This document shows positions 1 through 6,444 of a DNA stretch of 8,336 nt, piece after piece. The stretch covers positions 1 to 8,336 of the forward strand of contig JBEKCP010000354.1 of NCBI GenBank assembly GCA_050014815.1, given 5' to 3'. A program made the translations under genes and the position numbers. The stretch comes from JBEKCP01 sp050014815 (lineage in GTDB: Bacteria > Planctomycetota > Planctomycetia > Pirellulales > Thermoguttaceae). Under the pieces are notes generated by a model. It did no database searches. It was not told where the DNA came from and saw only the letters and a program-made list of their open reading frames with translations. The first letter of the stretch is position 1; each line of letters starts with the position of its first letter.

Positions 1-10
1 CTGGTACTCG

Positions 11-35
11 GTGGGGCTCGCTGCGCTCGACCCAC
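11..35. repeat. REP-like imperfect inverted repeat
   Basis: GTGGG at 11-15 pairs with CCCAC at 31-35. Inside, TCG pairs with CGA around a loop of about seven bases, with a two-base bulge. The core, GCTCGCTGCGCTCGACCCAC, resembles short palindromic intergenic repeats that recur in many GC-rich bacterial genomes; this is from memory and not checked. The following bases to about 62 look like a decayed second copy (GGACTCGCTTGCGCTTCGGG). Copy number in this genome cannot be seen here. Confidence 0.5.
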
Positions 36-401
36 CCTACGGACTCGCTTGCGCTTCGGGCTAGTGAAGGCGCCGGCGGCGTCCATGCCGAGTTTTCCGG
101 CGGTGCCCGCCCACCTGGAAAAGCTTCGCGGATCGGACCATTTTGCCAGCCGGCCGCGGTCACATCCGCTAGAGGACGCATTTCCCGAACGTCCGCGAGG
201 CCGTCTGTCCGACACGACTGCCTGAAACAATTCTTTCCCGCCAATTCGTCAAACCCACAAACTTATCCATTTATCGCAGGCGGCTTGTATCGCCTAATGA
301 TCGCCGATGCTTCTCACCGATACCGTTTATCGAAATCCGGCTGCCACGGCAATCCGGCAGCGGCCTGAGACTCTTACCCTTCATCCTGACCCCATACATA
401 T

Positions 402-406
402 GGAGG
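402..406 (+). promoter_or_regulatory. Shine-Dalgarno GGAGG for the acidic repeat protein gene
   Basis: GGAGG lies 4 nt before the TTG at 411 and 10 nt before the in-frame ATG at 417. ATG with 10-nt spacing is preferred, giving a protein that starts MRCSG; the TTG would add only two residues (MN). The site also lies inside a possible five-codon minicistron, ATG at 400 to TGA at 412-414, which ends two bases before the chosen ATG. Confidence 0.55.
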
Positions 407-416
407 ATCCTTGAAC

Positions 417-1550
417 ATGAGATGTTCCGGTAGTGTTCTGTCGCAATCCCGGTTGGCGATTCGGAGTACGGCGGTCCTGGCCCTGGTATTGCTCGGCGCC
501 GCGACGGCCACGGCGGCTGTCTTTTCCCCGCTGGCCCTCAAGGAGCCAGTCATTCGGGACTACACGAAATACCTGGACAGCGCCATGGAGTGGCGCGTCA
601 CGCCCGGAACGGAAGACATTCAAACCACCGGCGAGTCGAGCGTGCCGAGCCTGACGGGCCAATCCGCTGCCACCGACCCTGAGCCCGCCGGCGTATCGGA
701 CTCCGACGAGGCGATCAAGACGACCGAAACGAACTTGCCCGCCGCGGATGGCGCAGAGCAAGGCGCCGCGGAAGAGTACCGCAGGGGCGAGCCCGACGGT
801 TACTACGGCGAGAACCGCGACGGCGAGTCGGCCGAGACGCCCGAGGGGCCCCACGAGACCATGACGCCCGCCGCCGATGAGAACTCGCCGGAAGCGGTCG
901 AGACAAGCGAGTCGGCTGAGAAGCCCGCCGAGCAGGGCGACACTATGACGCCCGCCGCCGACGAGAGCTCGCCGGAAACGGTCGAGACAAGCGAGTCGGC
1001 CGAAAAGCCCGCCGAGCAGAAGTCGGTCGAGCCCGGCACGGACCAGAGCCCGCCGGAATCGCCGAGCGCCAGCGAGAATACCGAGTCCGGCGATCAAGTC
1101 GCGGCGTCTGAGTCTGAACCCGCCGCCGAGTCGAAGTACTTCAGGGGCGAACCCGACGGCTACTACGGCGAGAACCGCGACGGCGAGTCGGCCGAGACGC
1201 CCGAGGGGCCCCACGAGACCATGACGCCCGCCGCCGACGAGAACTCGCCGGAAGCGGTCGAGACAAGCGAGCCCGCCGAGTCCAGCCGGCCGGGCGAGAT
1301 GTCCGAGCATGGCGACAAGGGCGGCGCCGAGGTTTCCTCTGACGAGGACAAGGATGACGAGGCGTCGGAGGAGCCCCTGCCGAAGACCGGCGACTCGGCC
1401 TGCCACACGGCGATCCTCTCCGCCGTGGCCGACTGGGTCCACGAGACGACCGAGCGGCTCTGCCAGACCTTGGCGAGCGTCTCGCGGCAGATCCGGCAGA
1501 TGGAAGTCCCGACGACCGGCAGCCGCCAGAACTCGCTCTCGGTCCGGTAG
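417..1550 (+). CDS. Exported acidic, repeat-containing protein of unknown function
   Basis: I do not recognise a family. From the ATG at 417 the protein is 377 residues. It begins with a clear Sec signal peptide: basic residues R12 and R16, a hydrophobic core around 19-29, and a likely cleavage near A34 (TATAA|VF). The mature part is dominated by Glu, Asp, Ser, Pro, Thr and Ala with few hydrophobics, so it is probably disordered and strongly acidic. Two nearly identical blocks start at residues 121 and 241, each opening with Y-x-RGEPDGYYGENRDG. A shorter 28-residue tandem unit (core TMTPAADE-SPE-VETSESAEKPAEQ) follows the first. The last 50 or so residues differ in character and look like an amphipathic helix bracketed by C329 and C349. 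A role outside the cytoplasm, as a surface or matrix protein, is an inference. Its own terminator follows, so it is probably monocistronic. Confidence 0.75.
   Translation: MRCSGSVLSQSRLAIRSTAVLALVLLGAATATAAVFSPLALKEPVIRDYTKYLDSAMEWRVTPGTEDIQTTGESSVPSLTGQSAATDPEPAGVSDSDEAIKTTETNLPAADGAEQGAAEEYRRGEPDGYYGENRDGESAETPEGPHETMTPAADENSPEAVETSESAEKPAEQGDTMTPAADESSPETVETSESAEKPAEQKSVEPGTDQSPPESPSASENTESGDQVAASESEPAAESKYFRGEPDGYYGENRDGESAETPEGPHETMTPAADENSPEAVETSEPAESSRPGEMSEHGDKGGAEVSSDEDKDDEASEEPLPKTGDSACHTAILSAVADWVHETTERLCQTLASVSRQIRQMEVPTTGSRQNSLSVR
775..911 (+). repeat. Long direct repeat inside the acidic protein gene, copy 1
   Basis: This 137-bp stretch matches 1135-1271 at a constant offset of exactly 360 bp, in frame. 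I count five mismatches, at 780, 781, 791, 800 and 878. Three of them (791, 800, 878) are silent third-position changes; 780 and 781 alter one codon (Arg to Phe). It encodes the YRRGEPDGYYGENRDG block and the following TPEGPHETMTPAADENSPEA segment. Confidence 0.9.
861..1019 (+). repeat. 84-bp tandem repeat, two units
   Basis: The segment 861-935 recurs at 945-1019 with an 84-bp (28-codon) period and a handful of substitutions, so the reading frame is kept. The first unit overlaps the end of long repeat copy 1. The copy at 1221-1271 (within long repeat copy 2) is a third, truncated version, after which the sequence diverges. Confidence 0.85.
1135..1271 (+). repeat. Long direct repeat inside the acidic protein gene, copy 2
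   Basis: Second copy of the 137-bp repeat found at 775-911, about 96% identical by eye. Homology ends after the codons for VETSE: copy 1 continues into SAEKPAEQ, whereas copy 2 continues into PAESSRPGE. Confidence 0.9.
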
Positions 1551-1615
1551 TCGCTCTTCCGGGGTCCGCCGCCCGCGGCCCTGGGCAACGGGCAATCCAT
1601 ACAACGAGAAGACTT

Positions 1616-1657
1616 ACGGTCCAGGCGACGAGGCGTCGCCTGGACCGTTCTATTTCT
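1616..1657 (+). terminator. Rho-independent terminator of the acidic repeat protein gene
   Basis: A perfect 15-bp stem (1616-1630 with 1634-1648) closes a three-base AGG loop. It is followed by the T-rich tract TTCTATTTCT. It begins 65 bp after the stop codon at 1550 and is correctly placed to end that transcript. The T-tract is interrupted by two Cs and one A, but the stem is long and GC-rich. Confidence 0.8.
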
Positions 1658-1710
1658 CCCCTCTCCCGCCGGGAGAGGGGCCGCAAGCGGGTACCCCGGG
1701 GTGAGGGCAT
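1658..1710. repeat. Hairpin repeat of the CCCTCTCCC/GGTGAGGG type, left copy
   Basis: CCCCTCTCCC at 1658-1667 pairs perfectly with GGGAGAGGGG at 1671-1680 around a GCC loop, and GGGGTGAGGGC follows at about 1699-1708. Elements of this look are very common between genes in many bacterial genomes, from memory. It lies directly behind the terminator and may add to it. Confidence 0.6.
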
Positions 1711-1764
1711 TGCCGGCCGCGTAACGGGGCATGGTTCAGAATCGGCTTTCGGCAGGTAACACGT

Positions 1765-1830
1765 GGTAGGTCCGGCCTGCCGGGCCGGACCCGACGGTCT
1801 ACAAGTCCCGCTCGGCAAGCGGGACCTACC
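1765..1830. repeat. Double hairpin with complementary outer arms
   Basis: GGTAGGTCC at 1765-1773 is complementary to GGACCTACC at 1822-1830. Inside are two separate hairpins: 1769-1777 with 1783-1791 (9 bp, 5-base loop), and 1805-1812 with 1818-1825 (8 bp, loop CGGCA). The outer arms overlap the inner stems, so the two folds exclude each other. This looks like a REP-type unit made of two facing half-elements. No coding role is seen. Confidence 0.65.
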
Positions 1831-1832
1831 GG

Positions 1833-1864
1833 CTGTTACCCGCGTTTGCTGTTACCCGCGTTTG
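1833..1864. repeat. Perfect 16-bp tandem duplication
   Basis: CTGTTACCCGCGTTTG occurs twice with no gap, at 1833-1848 and 1849-1864. It directly follows the double hairpin. It could be a slippage product or the edge of an inserted element. Confidence 0.85.
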
Positions 1865-1906
1865 AACCAGGCCGCGTAACGGGAACCGACCGCTTTCTTG
1901 CTACCC

Positions 1907-1943
1907 GCCCTCACCCTTACCCTCTCCCGGAGGGGGAAGGGAC
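1907..1943. repeat. Hairpin repeat of the CCCTCTCCC/GGTGAGGG type, inverted right copy
   Basis: The sequence from GCCCTCACCC at 1907 through CCCTCTCCCGGAGGGGGAAGGG is an inverted, less perfect copy of the element at 1658-1710. Together they flank the hairpin island as imperfect terminal inverted repeats about 200 bp apart. Confidence 0.55.
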
Positions 1944-2210
1944 CTTGACTCTCCGCCCGTTTTTCAGATTTTCCATGGCAAAAGCCAATAGGACGGAGTA
2001 GAATGACGATTAGCCGGATAGGCATACTTTCGGCCCGTAGGGGCACGGGCTGGGGTGAGGTCTATACGGCCAGCGGTCAATAGTAATATGGACCTTATCC
2101 AGGGTCACGGTTCTTGTCACCATCAACCGCGCAGAATTCAAGAAGTCCCTGCGGACGTCTCTCGTCGCCACGGAACACGGCGAGGGGCCCGCATTCCACA
2201 GTGTTTGCCG

Positions 2211-2217
2211 GGAGAAG
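2211..2217 (+). promoter_or_regulatory. Shine-Dalgarno GGAGAAG deciding the start at 2225
   Basis: GGAGAAG ends 7 nt before the ATG at 2225. This site, together with the signal peptide that begins at that ATG, argues against the in-frame TTG at 2114, which would add 37 residues of non-signal-like sequence. Confidence 0.75.
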
Positions 2218-2224
2218 TGTAGCC

Positions 2225-5200
2225 ATGTCGAAGTCACTTGTCTTGCGGTGGGTCGCGTTGCCGGTGGCAACGCTGATCGCGGCGGCCGTCGTTACGGCGG
2301 CCCAGAATGTGGAGCCGAGCACTGAGGCAGCTCGGTTGGAAGGATTTTCCCAGCCCGATGGGACAAACTATTTCGCCCTGAGCTTGCAGCCGCTGGCGGC
2401 GGCGCCGGGCCCGCGCGAAGTGGTCATCCTGGTCAGCTCGGCGGCGAGCCAGGTGGGCCAGTACCGCGAGAAGTCGCTGGCGACCGTCCAGGCGGCGCTG
2501 GCGAGTCTCGACCCCCGTGACCGCGTGAAGATCCTGGCGTTCGATCTCAACGCCGTTTCGATCACCAGGGATTTCGTCGCGCCCAACGGCCGCGAGGCGG
2601 CCGCGGCGATGGCCGCCCTGGGCCAGCGGGTGCCGCTGGGCGCCAGCGACCTGGAGAACGCGCTGGTCACGGCTGCCGGGAGTTTCGGGGGCGACTCGAA
2701 GGCCGCCCGCACTATCGTCTTGATCGGCGAAGGCTCCAGCCGCGCCAACGCCATGGGACCCGATCAGTTCGAGAAACTCGCCTCCAGCCTCGTGGCGGAG
2801 CGGGCGCCGGTCGTCAGTTACGGGATCGGCCCGCGCATCGACCTGGAGATGCTCTATTCGCTGGCCGGCAAGACGGGCGGCCGGGTGATCGAAGGCGATC
2901 GCAATCTGACGGCCGAGCAGGCCGGCTCCTCGTTGGCCGCCGCCGCGCACGCGGCCGTCTATTGGCCGACCGGCGAGACGAAATGGCCCGAGGGCACCGA
3001 GGTCTATCCGAAGACCCTCCCGCCGCTGCGGAGCGACCGCGACACCGTGCTGGTGGGCACCACGAAGACGACCGCCGCCGAGAAGGTCGCGATGAGCGTC
3101 GAGGGGCCCGGCGGGCCCCGGAAGCTCGAATGGTCCGTCCCCGCGCTGCGATCGGACGCGAGCCAGAGCTATCTGCGGACCGTGGTCGAGCAGGCCCAGG
3201 TGGACGGCGGCGTCACGCTCCCGCTGGTCGATTCGGCCAGCCTCCAGACGGCCCGCGACAGTATCCTCGTGGGCGGTCGAAGCCTGGACAAGTTGGCCCG
3301 GGAGGCGTTGAAATCCAACAATCTGGACGGGGCCGAGAAGCTCGTGGCCGAGGCGCTCCGCCGCGATCCGCGCGATCCGGAGGCCGCGGCCATCCGCGAG
3401 GCGCTGGCCAAGCGGCGTGCGGGCGGCGGCGATGCGACGGCCCCCGCCGGCGCGGCGCCCGCCGCGGCCCTGCCCCCGCTGGGCGGAGCCAATGACCTGA
3501 GCTGGATCGGCAGCATGTTGCCCCCGGCGTCAGCCGCCGATGCGGCCTTCGTGGACGCCAAGAGCCAGCAGCAAACGGCCCAGGAGCAGGCGGCTCTGCT
3601 CGAAGTGCAAACCATCGTCAACCAGGCCCGCGGCCTCATGGGCACCGACCCCAAGAAGGCCCTCGACAACCTCCAGATCGAAATGGAGAAGATCCGGCAG
3701 TCGTCCGATCTTCGGCCCGAGCTCCACGACCGGCTGATCGGCATGCTCCAGGCGGCGATCCGCTCCGGCAAGTCCCGCCTGAACGAATTCGAGGTTCGCG
3801 AGCGGGCGCGGCAGGAGGCCGACGCGGCCGCCAAGGAACGGATGCTCGTGGACGACGCAATGAGGCGGCGCAGGGATAAAGTCAAGCAGTTGATGGACCG
3901 CTTCGAGTCCCTGATGCGCGACGGCAATTTCAAGGACGCCGAGGAGCAAGTGGCCGGCGAGGTGCAGAAGATCGTCAACAGCGAGATGGACAGGATCAAC
4001 AACCCCGTTGCCGTCAATGCACCGCTCTATGCCCGGACGGCCGGCGCGCTCACCGACGCCCTGGTGACCCGGGTCGCGCGGCAGAAGGGCTTCCTCGCCA
4101 CGTTGTACCAGGTCGAGAAGTCGCACGTTCCAATGGCGGACGAGCCGCCGATCGTCTATCCCGACGCCGACAAGTGGAAGGAGATAGCGAAGCGGAAGGA
4201 AAAATACAGCTCCAGCGACCTGGCCAAAGGCGGCCCGGCCGAGAAAAAGATCCAGGACGAACTGAAGAAGCCCACGACGATCGAGTTCGTCGAGACTCCG
4301 CTCCAGGACGTACTGGCCTATCTGAGCGACCTCCACAAGATCGCGATCGAGGCCGACAAGAAGGAGTTGGAGGGCCTGAGCATCGATCCCTCCCAGACCC
4401 TGGTGACGAAGAACCTCAAGGGGATCTCGCTCCGCTCGGCCCTGAAGCTCATGTTGGATGAGCTGGGGCTGAAATACGTGATCCACAACGAGGTGCTGCT
4501 GATCACCTCGCCGACCCGCGCGGAGAGCGAGGAGTTCCTGACGACGAAGGTCTACCCGGTGGCCGACCTGGTGATCCCGATTCAGACACCGCAGATGTCC
4601 GGCATGGGCGGGTTGGGCGGCCAGATGGGCGGCATGGGCAGCATGATGGGTGGCGGAATGGGCGGCGGCATGGGCGGAATGGGCGGTGGCATGGGCGGCA
4701 TGGGTGGCGGCATGGGCGGCATGGGCGGCATGGGTGGCATGATGGGCGGCATGGGTGGCGGCGGCATGGGCGGCGGCATGGGCGGCGGCATGTTCAACGT
4801 CCCCATCCTCAATCCCCCCAAGCAAAACCCCAATGCGGCCCAGCAGCAGCCCTTCGGCAATGGCCTGAATGCCTTCTACGTGAAGGAAGAGGCCGTCCCG
4901 GCTCAACGGCAAGCGGGTACGACCGCACCGGCGAAGAAACCCCGGCCGGCGGTGATCGACCTCTCTCTGGCGCCGGGCGCCGACGCCGCGGCCGCGTGGG
5001 AGCGCTACTTCGCCGAGCACCCGGGGGTCGAGCCGGCCTCCGTTCGCCGAACGTCGCAGGAGTTGATGGAAGCCAAGAAATTCGACCAGGTCATAGCCCT
5101 GATCGAGGCCGCGCTGCGGAACCGGCAAGCCCAGCCCTGGATGTACGAGGGGTTGGGACTGGCCCTCCAGGCCGCCGGCCGGCCGAAGGAGGAGGTGGAG

Positions 5201-6442
5201 CGGGCGCTGATGTCGGCCGCCGATTTCGCCATGTACGCGACCGACCTGATGTGCCTCGGGGCCTACCTGGAACGCCTGGATCTGGACCGCCGCGCCCTGG
5301 GGATCTTCCGCCAGGTGGCGCGGATGGAGCCGCTCTGGCCCGTTCCCTATCTGCACGGCCTGAGAGTGGCCCAACGGCTCGGCGACGTGCAGGGCATCCA
5401 GTGGACGACGACGGGCATCCTCAGCCAGGCGTGGCCGCCGGACCAGGAGGAGGTTTTCAACAAGGCCCGCCGCATGGCTGCGGCGACGCTGGAGGACCTC
5501 CGCGCCAAGAAGCGGTCCGCCGAGGCCGACCGGTTCGAGAAGGCCCTCAACGAGGCGCTGTCGCGCGACTGCATCGCGGTGGTGTCGTGGACCGGGGAGG
5601 CCGACGTGGACCTGATGGTCAAGGAGCCCGCCGACACGGTCTGCTCGTTGCGGAACTGGCGGACCACCAGCGGCGGCATGCTGGTAGGCGACGTTCCGGC
5701 CCCGGACGGCGCGGCAAGCGCCCAGGGGCACACGGCCGTCTACGTCTGCCCGCAGGGGTTCAGCGGCTCGTACGAGCTGCTGGTCCGCCGCGTCTGGGGG
5801 AAGGTGACGACCGGGAAGGTGACAGTCGAGGTGTTCACGCACTTCGGCACGCCGCAGGCGAGGCACGAGTCGCAGAAGATCGCGCTGGATCGCGGGGAGG
5901 CTGCGGTGCAGTTCGACCTGGCCGACGGCCGCCGCAAGACGCCGCTGGCGGACCAGCAGGTGCGCAACGCCGCGGTGACCCAGGTGGCCATCAGCAAGCA
6001 GCAGCAGGTGCTCTCACAGCAGATCCAGATGCTCAATGATCCGCAGGCGCAGCAGCAGTTGGCGCAGGCGCAGAAGATGGCGGCCGCCATGGCCGTCGCC
6101 GAGGCGAATTATGGCGGACAGCAGGGAGGCGCGCCTTTCCCGTGGCCCTTCCCGACCCGCGGGGCCGTGGGATACATGCCGGTGATCGTTGTGCTGCCCG
6201 AAGGGGCCAACATGTCGGCCACGGCCGTGGTCTCCGCGGACCGCCGCTACGTGCGGATCACCTGTGTGCCGTACTTCTCCGCCATTGCGAAGGTCACGAC
6301 GTTCAGCATGGATTCGGGGGCCACGAGCACGCAACAAGCCGGCGGTCCGAATGCCCCCGGAACCGGGGGACAAGGCTTCAGCGGGGTCGCCGGCCTCAAC
6401 GGCGCCGGCGGCGCCGGCGGCGGCGGCGCCGGCATCTTCTGA
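2225..6442 (+). CDS. Exported multidomain protein: VWA-like, STN/secretin-N-like, Met/Gly tract, TPR, DUF2135-like
   Basis: From the ATG at 2225 the protein is 1405 residues. A Sec signal peptide (K3, R8, hydrophobic 10-23) likely ends at A26. Residues 65-223 resemble a VWA fold, but the metal site is degenerate (S71, A73, S141, E169). Residues 354-397 form a TPR-like helical hairpin, and about 440-640 are charged and probably coiled coil. Residues 682-787 resemble STN/secretin N-terminal domains (FVETPLQDVLAYLSDLHKIA, then NLKGISLRSALKLMLDELGL and VLLITSP). A 66-residue Met/Gly tract spans 791-856. TPR-like helices follow at about 925-1115, then a DUF2135-like beta domain at 1115-1232 (SWTGEADVDLMVKEP), a Gln-rich stretch at 1250-1301, the segment VVSADRRYVRITCVPYFS and a Gly-rich end. 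Without the secretin barrel it is not a pore. A periplasmic or surface scaffold is an inference. Similar architectures are known to me from Planctomycetes as uncharacterised proteins. Domain names are by eye. Confidence 0.85.
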   Translation: MSKSLVLRWVALPVATLIAAAVVTAAQNVEPSTEAARLEGFSQPDGTNYFALSLQPLAAAPGPREVVILVSSAASQVGQYREKSLATVQAALASLDPRDRVKILAFDLNAVSITRDFVAPNGREAAAAMAALGQRVPLGASDLENALVTAAGSFGGDSKAARTIVLIGEGSSRANAMGPDQFEKLASSLVAERAPVVSYGIGPRIDLEMLYSLAGKTGGRVIEGDRNLTAEQAGSSLAAAAHAAVYWPTGETKWPEGTEVYPKTLPPLRSDRDTVLVGTTKTTAAEKVAMSVEGPGGPRKLEWSVPALRSDASQSYLRTVVEQAQVDGGVTLPLVDSASLQTARDSILVGGRSLDKLAREALKSNNLDGAEKLVAEALRRDPRDPEAAAIREALAKRRAGGGDATAPAGAAPAAALPPLGGANDLSWIGSMLPPASAADAAFVDAKSQQQTAQEQAALLEVQTIVNQARGLMGTDPKKALDNLQIEMEKIRQSSDLRPELHDRLIGMLQAAIRSGKSRLNEFEVRERARQEADAAAKERMLVDDAMRRRRDKVKQLMDRFESLMRDGNFKDAEEQVAGEVQKIVNSEMDRINNPVAVNAPLYARTAGALTDALVTRVARQKGFLATLYQVEKSHVPMADEPPIVYPDADKWKEIAKRKEKYSSSDLAKGGPAEKKIQDELKKPTTIEFVETPLQDVLAYLSDLHKIAIEADKKELEGLSIDPSQTLVTKNLKGISLRSALKLMLDELGLKYVIHNEVLLITSPTRAESEEFLTTKVYPVADLVIPIQTPQMSGMGGLGGQMGGMGSMMGGGMGGGMGGMGGGMGGMGGGMGGMGGMGGMMGGMGGGGMGGGMGGGMFNVPILNPPKQNPNAAQQQPFGNGLNAFYVKEEAVPAQRQAGTTAPAKKPRPAVIDLSLAPGADAAAAWERYFAEHPGVEPASVRRTSQELMEAKKFDQVIALIEAALRNRQAQPWMYEGLGLALQAAGRPKEEVERALMSAADFAMYATDLMCLGAYLERLDLDRRALGIFRQVARMEPLWPVPYLHGLRVAQRLGDVQGIQWTTTGILSQAWPPDQEEVFNKARRMAAATLEDLRAKKRSAEADRFEKALNEALSRDCIAVVSWTGEADVDLMVKEPADTVCSLRNWRTTSGGMLVGDVPAPDGAASAQGHTAVYVCPQGFSGSYELLVRRVWGKVTTGKVTVEVFTHFGTPQARHESQKIALDRGEAAVQFDLADGRRKTPLADQQVRNAAVTQVAISKQQQVLSQQIQMLNDPQAQQQLAQAQKMAAAMAVAEANYGGQQGGAPFPWPFPTRGAVGYMPVIVVLPEGANMSATAVVSADRRYVRITCVPYFSAIAKVTTFSMDSGATSTQQAGGPNAPGTGGQGFSGVAGLNGAGGAGGGGAGIF
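4595..4792 (+). repeat. Met/Gly-coding minisatellite
   Basis: This is a run of ATGGGCGGC-like units with in-frame length variation, encoding residues 791-856 of the large protein. By count, 20 of 66 residues are Met and 42 are Gly, with two Ser, one Leu and one Gln. Units are mostly MGG or MGGG, with occasional MM. The repetitive DNA is a probable site of slippage between strains. Read on the other strand it gives an artificial Met-Pro-Pro frame. Confidence 0.9.
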
Positions 6443-6444
6443 CC

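Larger units (their letters stand above)
1..410. other. Non-coding region upstream of the acidic repeat protein gene
   Basis: No convincing coding frame is seen here. The left end carries a REP-like inverted repeat (described separately). From about 235 to 335 the base composition is more AT-rich than the rest of the window, as expected for a promoter region. Two small inverted repeats lie in it: CGATA/TATCG at 318-322 and 328-332, and GCTGCC/GGCAGC at 340-345 and 356-361. The word TTTATCG occurs at about 270-276 and again at 326-332. I do not see a good sigma-70 -35/-10 pair with proper spacing, so no promoter is called. These small palindromes are candidate operators at most. Confidence 0.5.
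1551..2224. other. Long intergenic region with an island of nested hairpins
   Basis: No credible gene lies here. After the terminator, 1658-1950 is packed with inverted and direct repeats (listed separately): two inversely oriented copies of a CTCTCCC/GGTGAGGG element at the edges, two GC hairpins in the middle, a 16-bp tandem duplication, and a 14-bp direct repeat GGCCGCGTAACGGG at 1715-1728 and 1870-1883. The stretch from about 1960 to 2224 is less structured and must hold the promoter of the large gene. TAATAT at 2084-2089 is a possible -10, but I see no good -35 for it. Confidence 0.6.

Noticed and set aside
398..410. CATATGGAGGATCC-like stretch combining NdeI and BamHI sites, suggestive of cloning-vector sequence
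   Set aside because: The surrounding sequence is continuous natural-looking upstream DNA and the stretch contains a plausible native ribosome site. Two adjacent six-base sites can occur by chance.
1377..1391. LPKTG in the acidic repeat protein, resembling a sortase LPXTG signal
   Set aside because: A sorting signal needs a hydrophobic membrane segment and a short basic tail right after it. Here a charged amphipathic helix with two Cys follows, and about 50 residues remain.
381..1604. Long minus-strand open frame opposite the acidic repeat protein, with RLACLDRFRR-like repeats
   Set aside because: Its repeats are just the mirror of the plus-strand repeats. The plus frame has a ribosome site, a signal peptide, silent third-position changes between repeats and a terminator; the minus frame has none.
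2003..2083. 26-codon frame starting MTISRIGIL before the large gene
   Set aside because: The GGAG before it is only four bases from the ATG, the product shows no recognisable feature, and it lies where the large gene's promoter is expected.
2114..2224. Extending the large protein to the upstream TTG at 2114
   Set aside because: The extra 37 residues do not look like a signal peptide, and both a ribosome site and a classic signal peptide support the ATG at 2225.
3530..5866. 778-codon minus-strand open frame and a Met-Pro-Pro frame at 4582-4860 opposite the large gene
   Set aside because: GC-rich third positions keep antisense frames open. The His/Ala and Met/Pro repeats mirror the Met/Gly minisatellite, and no domain or ribosome site supports them.
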